The notes under the pieces were generated by a model. It was given only the letters and a program-made list of their open reading frames with translations, did no database searches and was not told the origin of the DNA. The translations under genes and the position numbers were made by a program. From Astropecten irregularis (lineage: Eukaryota > Echinodermata > Asteroidea > Paxillosida > Astropectinidae), in assembly GCA_963971285.1 (NCBI GenBank), contig OZ020254.1, forward strand, positions 1,178,001 through 1,242,000: 64,000 bases of DNA, in the 5' to 3' direction. Below are positions 1 through 10,022 of this stretch, piece after piece; within the stretch, counting starts at the first letter, position 1; each line of letters opens with the position of its first letter.

Positions 1-670
1 TAACATTTTCCCAAAAAATTAAGGAAGGAAGTTAAAATATAAAATGTGTGTTTAGACATTTTTACACGCATGTGATGTGTGAAATTCCTGTTAAACTATT
101 TTGAATACTGTAATGATGAATCATTATTTTGTTCGAAAACACAATTTCATTATCAAACCGAAGCCGCGTTCTAATACTGCTATACCTCTGGATTTGAAGT
201 GAAAACCTTGAACAATAGTTATCTCAACTTTGTTTCTGCATGGTCATACAAATAAATAAATAAATAAATAAATAACTGCATAGGCCTAATCTTAACATTA
301 ATGTATAGTTACTACACTCAAGACGTATATACAGGCCCGATGTGGCCTTGCTATAGGGCTTCTGTCCTTATTTTGTGGACTGTTTAGTTTGGAAAACAAA
401 AGTAAGGCACTGTTTTTATACCTCGAAAACCTATATTTAAGTTGATTTGTGCTGCCATGTGTTACAATGACGTGAAGACAAAATACGTAATTAAGATTGG
501 TTTCATTTTGACCAGTGGGGGTAATTAATGTTGGATGACGTCATAGACACTGTGTAGGAGGTGAAAGTGCCGCACAGAAGAAATACAACAATTAAAGGCA
601 TTTACTTTGCCTGTTTATATTTTTTGTTATGCTCTACAAACCTCAATGGTTATTGCATATCTTCGTCTTT
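1..670. other. Intergenic DNA, no gene seen
   Basis: AT-rich sequence downstream of the minus-strand receptor gene. I see no coding signal. A short (AAAT)n microsatellite lies at about 250-274, and one TAGGCCTA octamer lies at 281-288. Confidence 0.6.
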
Positions 671-912
671 GGGGCCCTTTTCCAAACCTCGGCTCCGGCT
701 CAGGCTCCGGCTTCGTCTCTGTCATCCATATGCTGAAAATATAGGTGGTTGCTTTTTATTGAAGCTCAATCTCTGTTTTCTTTTTCAAAATAGAGTATCT
801 ACTTCCAAACCGTATGCAAAAGCCTCTATTTTGATACCCGTTATTTTATAATGGATTCACGAAATGGAGCCGGAGCCGGAGCCTGAGCCGGAGCCGAGGT
901 TTGGAAAAGGCC
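671..912 (+). repeat. Family A MITE-like element, hexamer-rich inverted ends
   Basis: A fold-back element of about 240 bp. The left end runs GGGCCCTTTTCCAAACC and then GGCTCC-type hexamers. The right end is its reverse complement, with GGAGCC-type hexamers and then GGTTTGGAAAAGGCCC. The core (ATGCTGAAAATATAGG ... GATACCCGTTATTTTA) is shared with copies at 6718, 12573, 35852, 61804 and 62939. It carries no open frame of its own. The inverted ends and repeated occurrence make a non-autonomous DNA transposon likely; the superfamily is not clear. Confidence 0.85.
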
Positions 913-986
913 CTTGGTCTTGTTCGCCTTTTTTATGCTCTGCATGCAATTTACATTTTCTTTTTCAAAAGGAACAAAATGAGCGG

Positions 987-992
987 TTTATT
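987..992 (-). terminator. Candidate polyadenylation signal of the receptor gene
   Basis: The minus strand reads AATAAA here, 431 bases past the receptor stop codon at 1423-1425. It is the nearest canonical signal I noticed downstream. The 3' UTR would cover about 970-1422. Transcript data would settle it. Confidence 0.4.
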
Positions 993-1422
993 GGCACATT
1001 TAACGGCGGGAAACATTTTATCTGAAACATAAATGTTGGCTTTTATGAGTACATGTATATAAACAACGCAGTGTTTTAGTGCCAAGCATTGACCAAACTG
1101 GGTTTATGTATGGGCCAACCAACACAATTTGACTTGGCAAAGTGTCGTAAGTTTACCTTATTCAAGATAAATTTAATCGAATGATGATTATGGGCATTTT
1201 GTATAAGGGCATGCAAGTTTTCTATGCATTTCATTATGAACCATACCCATGTCGACTTGGTGCTGACTTCGGTCTGGACTGAGGGATTTCGTACGCAGCA
1301 GGACAGCAGGTTTTCCAAGACGGGCGACGCATGGTCAAAGTTCGAGGTAACATCTATGGTGTCGGTCTGATGCTTTATGCAGGAGCAGACCGTTATTTGC
1401 ATTGCTGCAATGTGGTTGTCGT

Positions 1423-2466
1423 TCACATTGGATGTGCTTGGGGTAATGTTCTCGGCTGGCCAGGTTCCTCAGCCGTGCAACTCCACGCCTTCCTGAAGCT
1501 CTTCTTGAAGTTGCCGCTCAGGAACCCGTAGAGGAGTGGGTTGGCGCAGCTGTTGAGATAGCTCAGACACATGGTGAAGTCCGACACGAGAATGGAATGA
1601 GGCCATGTCTGGCTGATGCGAGGCACGAAGACGATGATTGTACGCCACACGTAGAAGGGCCACCAGCACATGAAGAATGCTAGCACGACGAAAAACACTA
1701 AGCGGTTCACCTTGCGCGATTTCTTCATTTTGCCAGTACGAGCTCCGATCTTTCTCAGACGGAGGACGATACTGGAATAGCAGACACAGATGATAAACAG
1801 CGGGATGGCGAATCCCATCATGGAGGAATACAACATGAAGAGCTTCTGCGTCAGGTCAACGGCATTCATGTCATCACCGAAGACCGCTTTGAAGTTGAAG
1901 CGGCAGGACATCTCTTCCGCGCTGTACCGCGTGACTATGTTCATGGGGCTAGCAGCGGCCAGGGCCAGCAACCACACGCCGATGTTGACGCAGGTGGCTA
2001 GGCGCAAGGTGCGGTACCCCCTCACTCGACGGGCGTGGCACACGGCCACGTAACGATCCATACTCATGGCCGTCAGGCAAAAGACGCTGGTGAACATATT
2101 CAAGCCGTCGATTGCATACACAACATGGCACATGATAGGGCCAAATATCCACGTGTTGCCGGCCAGCGTGGCCACCGACAGAAACACCAGGGCTATCATG
2201 AACAGATCATCGGCAATAGCGAGGTTCAAAATGTAGGAGTTGGTGACGGTTTTCATTTTGGCGTAGCGCAGGACCACAAAGATGACCATGCTGTTCCCGA
2301 TGAGCCCCATCACGCACACGATCAGGAGAAATATTCCGGCCACAATTCCTCCCCAGTCCCTTGGCCGCTCATAACCATCACCGTAGTCGTACGTACAGTT
2401 CGCCAACATGTAATCATCAGGCGTACAGTTGAAGGAGACATTATGCAACTGTATACTCCCTGCCAT
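1423..2466 (-). CDS. Somatostatin/allatostatin-C type peptide GPCR
   Basis: A complete 347-residue rhodopsin-class receptor in one coding exon. The short N-terminus has three N-glycosylation sequons (N9, N13, N23). Seven hydrophobic segments follow, with the class A landmarks: N58 (1.50) in TM1, LAIAD with D86 (2.50) in TM2, C113 (3.25) paired with the ECL2 cysteine in EEMSC, D120 (3.32), a DRY box at 137-139, CWWPFY in TM6 and NPLLY in TM7. The stretch from YAIDG through FTSVFCLTAMSMDRY, and NSCANPLLYGFLSGNFKKSF, are typical of somatostatin receptors. In that group D3.32 contacts the basic ligand residue. A cysteine in the tail (KAWSC) could be palmitoylated. The role inferred from family is a Gi-coupled plasma-membrane neuropeptide receptor; allatostatin-C/somatostatin-type peptides are the likeliest ligands, and opioid or galanin relatives are less likely. 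The start has no upstream in-frame alternative with homology. Confidence 0.93.
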   Translation of the reverse strand: MAGSIQLHNVSFNCTPDDYMLANCTYDYGDGYERPRDWGGIVAGIFLLIVCVMGLIGNSMVIFVVLRYAKMKTVTNSYILNLAIADDLFMIALVFLSVATLAGNTWIFGPIMCHVVYAIDGLNMFTSVFCLTAMSMDRYVAVCHARRVRGYRTLRLATCVNIGVWLLALAAASPMNIVTRYSAEEMSCRFNFKAVFGDDMNAVDLTQKLFMLYSSMMGFAIPLFIICVCYSSIVLRLRKIGARTGKMKKSRKVNRLVFFVVLAFFMCWWPFYVWRTIIVFVPRISQTWPHSILVSDFTMCLSYLNSCANPLLYGFLSGNFKKSFRKAWSCTAEEPGQPRTLPQAHPM

Positions 2467-3215
2467 TTTTCTTCCTCTGTTTTGATGCTAAAAACGATGT
2501 TATCTCTAAGATGACAAAGTACATGGGCAGCTTGATCCAGGGTAGACAAGGTTTAAGCTGTTATTATCCCGATGCACCAAAATGGTGTCTCCACCTCATG
2601 GAAACAAAATGCTTCAAGCAACTTCCTCGATCACTCTGTCGGTCGCCACTGGTGAACAAACCACTGCTTCCCTGAAGCTTTTCCCTTGCACAAGTTCTTC
2701 ACATTCACTACCAATAATAACAGGAGCTCTGTCTTGGAAAAGCTACCATACCTCCTGAGAAAATAATAACAGACACACAAAAAAATAAACATTTGATCGG
2801 AGATGATCGTGAAGCTTCGTTCAGGTCTGCATGCGATAAAATAGAAACGACGGAACCCTTACGAGCGCATATTCTGACGGACCCTGTACCATACCACGGG
2901 CCGGCACGGCCAATCAAATAAGCCGCGTGTCCGTGACAACTGGACAGGAAAATCAATGAGAATTTGCAAATAATATCACAAAGAGACTGCAAGTAAGACT
3001 CTCAATTCAAAAACTCACCGCGTACCGTGTGCGTTGCTGCCCGGCTAGCTCAACCGTACTCAGACGTGTGACAGCACCGATTCCGAAGTCCCCTCTAAAA
3101 CTGACGGACAAACTGAATTTGACCTCCTTGCGCAAAATGTCATCCCATCTTCCTCCCCGTAGCTCTCAGCTCGCTCTCTCCACATTGCACGCCTCGATGG
3201 CAAGTATATACCTCA
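2467..3215 (-). promoter_or_regulatory. Receptor 5' UTR, noncoding first exon and TATA promoter (predicted)
   Basis: Reading the minus strand, a GGTATATAC TATA-like box covers 3205-3210, with an E-box CACGTG just upstream at 3225-3230. About 170 bases downstream lies a good donor, CGCG|GTGAGT (GT at 3017-3018). A matching acceptor, TTTTCTCAG|GAGG, ends at 2755, so a noncoding exon would be joined to an exon that begins at 2754 and carries the start codon. The leader would contain a short upstream ORF of about 13 codons starting just after the acceptor. This is prediction from signals only. Confidence 0.45.
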
Positions 3216-3399
3216 TGCATCGCACACGTGACTCTATAGACCTTGCAGATCGGTGACTGTGACGTTTCCCTATAATTATTTATTTCAGCGCATTGGAAGA
3301 CTGGGAAAAAAAATACATAATTTACTTCGTCATTGATGGTATGTTCAGTGGCATGAGATGAGATACAGCGGCCTAGCACACAAGAAAAGAAACTGTAAA
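3216..3399. other. Upstream flank of the receptor gene
   Basis: A short stretch between the putative TATA region and the fold-back element. Nothing else recognisable. Confidence 0.5.
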
Positions 3400-3885
3400 C
3401 ACGGTGCGTCAAAAACAACTTGACCGGGATTGGATATGTTTTTTCAACAGAAACAAATGACACTCATAAGTTCAGTAAAGTATATATTTAACAAGCACTC
3501 TTTTCTGCTTATTAGAAAAAAGAATGGAACAAATTGATCATTCCTAAGAGGAGTTATGCCTATTTTGATGAAGGTACTCATTTTTCAAGCTGTCCATAGA
3601 ATGTTAATGCTTGACAGATTCTAAACATCTTAAAGAGTCATTTTAGCTGCGTAAACAGCTAAAATGCGTTTTGTCAAATATTCCATTGACAGCTTGCAAA
3701 ATGAGTACCTTCATTAAAAGAGACATAACTCCTCTTAGGAATGATCAATCTATTTAATTTCTTTATCCCAATAAACAGGAGAGAATGTTCGTTAAACATA
3801 TGTTTTACTGAACTTTTGAGACATTTAGTTTGTTTTCAAAAACATCAACATTCCCGGTCAAAGTTCTGTTTGACTCACCCTCTGA
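3400..3885. repeat. Fold-back element, about 480 bp
   Basis: Long imperfect inverted repeat. The left arm (about 3406-3620) and right arm (about 3670-3880) share TTGATCATTCCTAAGAGGAG, GAAGGTACTCATTTT and CAAGCTGTC in opposite orientation, with weaker pairing out to GACCGGGA near both outer ends. The centre (TTTTAGCTG CGTAAA CAGCTAAAA) is a hairpin loop. No coding capacity. It looks like a MITE or simple fold-back transposon; no second copy is present in the window. Confidence 0.8.
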
Positions 3886-4210
3886 CACCCTGTATACCCG
3901 ATACCTTGAACACCAGAAACTGTTTCTCAGTGGCTACGGCTTACGCACACGGGTCTCTGAAATGGCTGCAGCAGCTGTCATTATGTATAAGTAAGTCTGG
4001 GCTGTAGCCGTAGTCAAACGAATTCGGCCATGGTGCGGCTCGGCAGTCCTATGGTCAATTCTGTACGGTATTAATAATTGCAAGAGGTCCACGTTCGTCA
4101 TCTAATTCCCATGAGATGTGCACATCTGATGCTCGTCATGGAATTAGATTATTGACCAGATTCGATTTCTCTTACTGACCCATTTTTTAAAATGAATTAT
4201 TTAGACTGCA
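3886..4210. other. Intergenic, small hairpin only
   Basis: Nothing coding. A small inverted repeat (TCTAATTCCCATGAG against CTCGTCATGGAATTAGA) sits at about 4099-4148. Confidence 0.5.
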
Positions 4211-4430
4211 TGGCCTTTACGAAACCAGGCTTGAGGCTAGGCTTGGGATTTATTTCGCTACCAATTCTACCGCCATTTGAGACCCGCAAAACGAAATGAA
4301 GGGGATTGGGCCACATGGCGAAGCCGAATAAAAGGCTTCAGCTTTCACCATGTAGGCATTTAGGACACAAGATGGCGGTAGCAAAATGAACCATAAGCCT
4401 TGCCTATATTTCTTAAGACTCACTCCATTG
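4211..4430. repeat. Family B MITE-like element
   Basis: About 220 bp starting GGCCTTTACGAAACCAGGC and containing TTGAGGCTAGGCTTG, a GCTACC...GCCATTT segment, and the inverted counterpart AAGATGGCGGTAGCAAAAT before a degenerate right end. The same order is found at 37531-37740, with partial copies at 9822 and 19786. Non-coding. Confidence 0.75.
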
Positions 4431-5730
4431 AGTATTCATTATGACAAAAATCTGTAAGACATTAAACTAATTTGTTTCAAGATGTATTTTCTGGCTTCTA
4501 TAATGTCATATAGCTCAGCGCTGAGTGACGTCATTCCATCTCGCCGATCTTGGAGCGATGAAAACAAAACAGCAAGTTGTATGGGTTTTTGACAAAAACC
4601 TGCGAGAATTGTTTAATCTTAGTATACGATACTTCAAAGAAGGATTTTTGTCTGAGGAAAAACTAGGACTTGACAATGAGAGTCGTACAGAACACGATTT
4701 CTGCTTTTTGACAAAAATATTTGGAAAACAATTCTCGACGACGGACGGTTTGTGCGTGATTTGTCCGTAGGATTGCACCATCTACACGTTGGTTTTCATC
4801 GGTTGTCAAGTTCATGAGAATGAAAGTACCCGGATGTCCGTGCTGATCTATACACGAATATGCATCAATACCAATAGTGAAAGCTTTGATATGAAGTCTT
4901 GGGTTATATCCGTCGCTTGAACGAACTTCACATACAATTATTTTATGAGATGCTTTATGAACATAACAGTGATTATTTGTCTTGGCTCGATTTTGTAAGA
5001 CAGCTTCTGTTCCCATCTTCAACGTACGACATTGGGTGGAGGGTGTCAGAAGATGGGCGGGGTCAGATGATGGCCCATGATGTTTGCGGTAGGGGGCAGC
5101 GAAGATATCGTCCCATCTTCGTTAGTATACGTCACCGTATAACGATGCATCTTAGCGGCATGATGGCAAGACGCACGCGGTGTTGGTAATGGCTCCATCC
5201 CCTCGTTACGACACGACTTCAATCATTGCCATCTCATAAAAATGTCTCAAACGGCACAGAAACTACCTCAGATTGTCCAATCCATTAGGCACACAGTGCA
5301 GTGTCTACTGTCTAGCCACATTAATTGAAACGGGACGTTCTTATCATGAAAGCTGCATGCCGTGCAAGGCTTGAACGGGGGCTGAGGTTTGTGGGGGAGA
5401 GAGCTGAGGAAAAAGGAGTGATTTAGGCCAGGTTTGCCGAGAGAGCAATCCTGATGATCTGTCAATGGAACCGCTCCGGTGGAGAAAAATCGATTTGTCA
5501 CAGATCTAGTTCAGTTTAATGCCTGGTTGAGCGGCGGTTTAAAGGTGCACTCTGTCTGTCTGCAGATGAAGAACATTCTCAACCACATTTTTCTACACTC
5601 TTACAACCTTTTAACGCTTGAGGAAAATTCTTCAAGTTAGGATCAGGCTGCTGCAAACTGGTTATAGTGACTGAGAATGACCAGAAGAATTCCAATGTAT
5701 AAGAAGGGTCTATTGGCATATTATCATAAT
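4431..5730. other. Intergenic, no supported gene
   Basis: Overlapping open frames of 80-120 codons occur on both strands near 4515-5190. None shows a domain, a splice pattern or conserved motif, so I do not call a gene. No repeat family of this window matches here. Confidence 0.5.
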
Positions 5731-5732
5731 TA

Positions 5733-6107
5733 ACCCTTAAAGGTAATATAATACTTTGGATTTTGTCAAAGAAATGCAGATCCACGGGCAAAAATATCAA
5801 GAAAGATTGCAGTAACAGTCATCTGTGAAATTGTCAGTCCCATACGGTGCCCACTTTTTGAGAAAACAGCAAAAAACGCCCACAGTATTTTAAAAAAGTT
5901 CGCCGTTATTTTTTTATCTTTAAAAGATCAAAAAATTGCTTTTGGTCATTGGTTATACTCCTTTCTGGATAAATACAGCATTTCGGGCAAACAAATATTA
6001 CCCGTATGTTTCTACCATCACCATCTTTATACCCTGTAAGTTATAGGTAAATCTGTGAAGATTTCTGTTTCGGTATGTTACCAAAGTATGATACTATACC
6101 TTTAAAA
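5733..6107 (-). repeat. Family C element, subfamily 2
   Basis: About 370 bp, opening CCCTTAAAGGTAATATAATA and closing with GGTATGTTACCAAAGTATG and CTATACCTTTAA. It contains the family hallmarks AAGTTATAGGTAAATCTGTG and CTGGATAAATACAGCATTTC. The middle (CACTTTTTGAGAAAACAG) matches the copies at 20661 and 33600 better than the main subfamily. Confidence 0.8.
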
Positions 6108-6432
6108 CAGAATCTTTCTCCGAGGCTAAGTATCACAGACACAGAGAAGCATACCAGATTGGTACACGATATGCGCACACGAGAGGAGATAACATGAACA
6201 TGAGACAAGGATGAACTAAAGCCAGAAGGTAGAATCAAGGGAACTGGAAAGATCAACTTAAAGATCGAGTGAGGAAGCAGAATGAGGTCAAGAAAGATGA
6301 CTGAGATTACACAAACCAAACGATTAAATAAAAGTAGACGAGAGATGGATCTGTGATAAGGTTCAGTGGATTCTTGTGCACGATAATCTTGGTTTCCTTC
6401 ATCCCTCGCCTTTTCAATTTTTATAAATTTGA

Positions 6433-6500
6433 GAGAGATTCTGCTAGGATCGAAACGCGTCAGGCCCTCCTAACTCCAAGCATTTTATAAATTTATGATA
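6433..6500 (+). repeat. Family H repeat fragment
   Basis: The core GATCGAAACGCGTCAGG and CCCTCCTAACTCCAAGCA is shared with copies near 38190, 39272, 53327 and 60259. Only the central part is present here. Confidence 0.7.
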
Positions 6501-6717
6501 GACCTCCTCAGAGACTGAAGAGGAAAGAAGGATTACGCACAGCTTTGCTGGATAGGCCTATAATGAAGGCTGATTAGCTGTACATTGGGGAGTAATTTTA
6601 CTAGGTTGGGGGAATTGGGGAGTTGCGTGTGGAACGCCCAAGCATTTTCAGTCAAGCACTGCTATCTCTTTCTTTCCGTCGTCATGGTCTGCAACGCCTT
6701 GGTCGACATGAGGACTG

Positions 6718-6945
6718 CATGGGCGTTTACGAAACGGAGGCTCGGGCTCCGTCTCAGACTCCGTTTCTTGAATCCATTCTGAAATAACGGGTAACAAATT
6801 AAATAGAGACTTTTGGCTGCGGTTTGGAATAGGAAAACAGAGCTTCAGCTTCAATGAAAATCCACAACCTATATTTTAGCACATGGATGCCAGAGCTGGA
6901 GCCCGAGCCTGAGCCTAAGCCTCAGTTTCGTAAACCCCCTATGTG
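6718..6945 (-). repeat. Family A element, reverse orientation
   Basis: The ends GTTTACGAAACGGAGG and CTCAGTTTCGTAAAC flank hexamer arrays. The core is the reverse complement of the copy at 671 (GCTTCAGCTTCAATGAAAA, AACCTATATTTT). Short open frames here are by-products of the hexamer arms (Glu-Pro repeats), not genes. Confidence 0.8.
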
Positions 6946-7959
6946 TCTATATAAAATAGCCAATTTCAAAAAATTATTAAAAATCCTCAGAAGTATCTCA
7001 GACACTCAAGCTATACATCAAAATGAAGCTGAAAACTTAAATTTCCATTTTCATTTCAATTCTCTATAGGGTAAACCAACGACTTTTTGAGAAAAATCCA
7101 TCCAAAGAAAAATACCCCGAAAATGGCCATGTTGACTGTTGCTAGACTAGAAAAATGTACCCCTCCCCTACAGGCCCAAGTAGAGCGAGTTTACGGCCAG
7201 AATTCATCCAAAACATATCAGAAAGTTTAACCTTCCTGATTAATTCAGAAACATTACAACCCTGCTGGCGTTGGAATAGCCTATGGAAATTGGAATAAAC
7301 GTGATTGGCCACTATAGTGTTTAGTATAATATATTTTTAACTTCTCCTACTCTAATTGGCTAATGAATGTGACGTCGTTTTAAGCTGTTCTTATTCCAGT
7401 GTGTATTGTACTTTTTCAGCAACGGGAGAATTCCCTTGCATTTTGCCTTGTGTACATTTAGATGTCAATGAAGGTGGAGTTTGGTCTGCCGCTATGTGTG
7501 TGTGTTTAACCGTGTCTTGGTTGCCTTGGCTGCATAAATGGAGGACGTTAAATCTGAAGGTTTCTCCCTATTGTGACGGATCAAACCATTGCGACGATCA
7601 AGCGATTCACTCTCATGCCTCCCTGAATCCTACATCCGAAATGAAGTGTGAGCTCAGTTGGTGAAAAAAACCTCAACTGAGATTCTAAGGCAGTTGATCT
7701 ATGACCGATCGAACCATGTCTTTAGATTGCTTGTGGTAACTTTGCTCGACATATTGAACGTCGGCAAAGCCTGTAAGGGATATGATCAATGTGTGCTGTT
7801 TGATGTAATCTTTCAGCATAGATCTTGGGAGTAAGTGGGTTTCGTAAGCAGTCCAACGCGAACAGCAAACAATTAAAGGAATGGGCTTTCAAATTACACG
7901 ACACCACTCGTTTCTGATTTTTTTTGTTAATGACATATCCCTTCTGAAAGCTTTTTTTT
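6946..7959. other. Intergenic, no supported gene
   Basis: Unique AT-rich DNA. An open frame of 102 codons at 7356-7664 has no recognisable domain or splice context and is not called. Confidence 0.5.
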
Positions 7960-8314
7960 AAGGTATGATACATGATTGGTAAAGGTCACAGAACAGCACT
8001 CGCACTTTGTCTGATCCAGCATGTACATAAAAGTATAAACCCGTGAGAATTTCAGTTCAATCGGACATCTGAGTAACGAGAAAATAGCGAAAACCCCACT
8101 CAATGTTTCTTATAAAACATCAAGAATGGTTTTTATTTTACCCCGAGATCAAAACTGTTTTCGGTCTTAGTTTGAGTAATTTCTGGATAATACACCATTT
8201 CAGGCGGAATTATGTTAACGGTATGTTTCTACCATCACCATCTTCATACCCTGAAAGTTATACGTAAATCTGTGAACATTTCTGTTTGGGTATGTTACCA
8301 ATACCTTTAAGTAG
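7960..8314 (-). repeat. Family C element
   Basis: It begins AAGGTATGATACATGATTGG and ends GGTATGTTACCAATACCTTTAA, with AAGTTATACGTAAATCTGTG and GATCAAAACTG inside. Relative to the copy at 49921 it is reverse-oriented. Confidence 0.85.
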
Positions 8315-9470
8315 CAGTCAGGTGCGTCAACCTCAATGCCTGTTGTTGTGCATGGGAAAACATAAATAAGATTCATGATATGAAGTTTGTGAGTCTGGCC
8401 AATTATGGCGTTGCTTGCGTCCTTGAGCAAGACACTTTGCATCGTTCCTCCAAGCCCTCTACCGGCAATTGGGGCGATCGAGAACTACAGATTTTGAATA
8501 AATTGGTCCTTTTGACAAGTTACGGTTTGATAAATGTACATGTTTATTGTACATGCACAAAACAGTGAGTGAATGACAAAAGATTTCTAAACCAAACTTT
8601 GAAGAACGCCATTCAATTTAGTCAATTCCTTCACCCTGAAACTACGAATACTAGGCCATCTAGAACTAACACACGATGACATACAGAGCTGTGATGTAAA
8701 ACCAATCACATGCATAAGAGTGCAATTCCTTATCTCATTCGCCTATTAAACATCCCTTTTTACTCGTGAAATTTTTACATTTCATTGTAATTATTCTTAA
8801 CGCGATTCGGCTCTGTGGCCGCTAAGTCAGAATTTTCAATAAGCCAATTTGAATTAATAAATGAATGAATATTCTTTTTCTGGGTAAACGGTTTCACATT
8901 GCGATGACATTTACCTGATAGCCCCGAGACAAACATGCACATAATACCGGCATACTTCCTTTATTAATCACCTAAGGGTTAACAAAAATTTCCTCAATAG
9001 CAGTAGCAAATAATTATCGGCAGCGAGTCCAGAATGCCAAGATGTTATCCACGGTCTGTGGAATTGATGTCAATCGCCCGTCATCAAACACGTTCCTGGC
9101 CTCTGCATCCGGTAAAAAGGGCAAACTCCGATCAGAAATATCGCACGATGCGTCGGTCTCTTATAATCAGGCCGTTACACTCGCCGAACCGTCAGCCCGA
9201 GAAAACGACAAAAAGTAATAACTCAGAAATCAATCAGTATTGACTTTCACATAAAGCACGGTCAGTGGTATAATTCATCTTGGTACAGCATCGTGTCATA
9301 TGGGACACGGAATCTCAAATTGAAAATTAGACTTGCTATTTTTAGAGGTTTCGGATGTTGCGTTTAATTACCGGTGACATATTCTTCTGGATTATAAGCC
9401 TGTAGCGATAGTTCAGCTAGGGCTGGGGCTCCGGCTTCGCAAGATTAAAGCCCAATACTAGTCTTAGGGC
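8315..9470. other. Intergenic, nothing recognisable
   Basis: No coding signal, and no match to the repeat families of this window except a short GGGCTCCGGCTTCG hexamer-arm relic near 9425. Confidence 0.5.
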
Positions 9471-9791
9471 CTTAAAGGTCAGTACAAGATTGGTAACGTA
9501 CCCAAAAATAAATCTTCACAGATTTACGTATAACTTTCAGTGTATGGTGCTGGTAGAAATATACAAATAAAATGTTTCTGCCTGAAATGGTGTATTTATC
9601 CAGAAATTAGGAAAACAGGGACGGTACAACAAAGACGGAAAACCGGGTTTTCGCTATTTCGCTATTTTTTCGGAATGTCTGATTGAGCTCAAATTTTCAC
9701 AGGTTTATCATTTCATGTACATGTTGAATCAGACAAAGTGTGACTGTTGTTCTGTTAATACCTTTACCAATCATGTATTATACCTTTAACG
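9471..9791 (+). repeat. Family C element
   Basis: TTAAAGGTCAGTACAAGATTGG at the left, CCAATCATGTATTATACC TTTAA at the right. About 320 bp, slightly shorter than the longest copies. Confidence 0.85.
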
Positions 9792-9821
9792 ATATATGGG
9801 CTAGATGGTATAGGCTTATTT

Positions 9822-10022
9822 GGCTACCACCATTTTGGCGAAGCTGGAGCCTTTCTTCGGCTTCGCGTAGTGAGCATCACCTGTCAAGTAGCGAAATACT
9901 AAATTCCCAAGCCTATAAACCTGAAGCCACAGGTATCGTAAATGCTCTTATAGACCCATGGATTCACAAAATGGAGCCGAAGCCTGAGCCTGAGCCAGAG
10001 TTTCCGTTTCATAGACCCCCAG
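9822..10022. repeat. Chimera of family B and family A ends
   Basis: The first half (ACCATTTTGGCGAAGCTGGAG and the following TTCTTCGGCTTCG) matches the middle of family B. The second half (ATGGATTCACAAAATGGAGCC, then GAGCCTGAGCC) is the right arm of family A. It is either a nested insertion followed by deletion, or a recombined relic. Confidence 0.6.

Noticed and set aside
2035-2514. 159-codon plus-strand frame opposite the receptor
   Set aside because: His/Gln-rich antisense shadow of the GPCR coding sequence.
4515-5189. Cluster of overlapping frames of 80-119 codons, possible gene or transposase relic
   Set aside because: No recognisable motif, and frames overlap on both strands without splice signals that join them.
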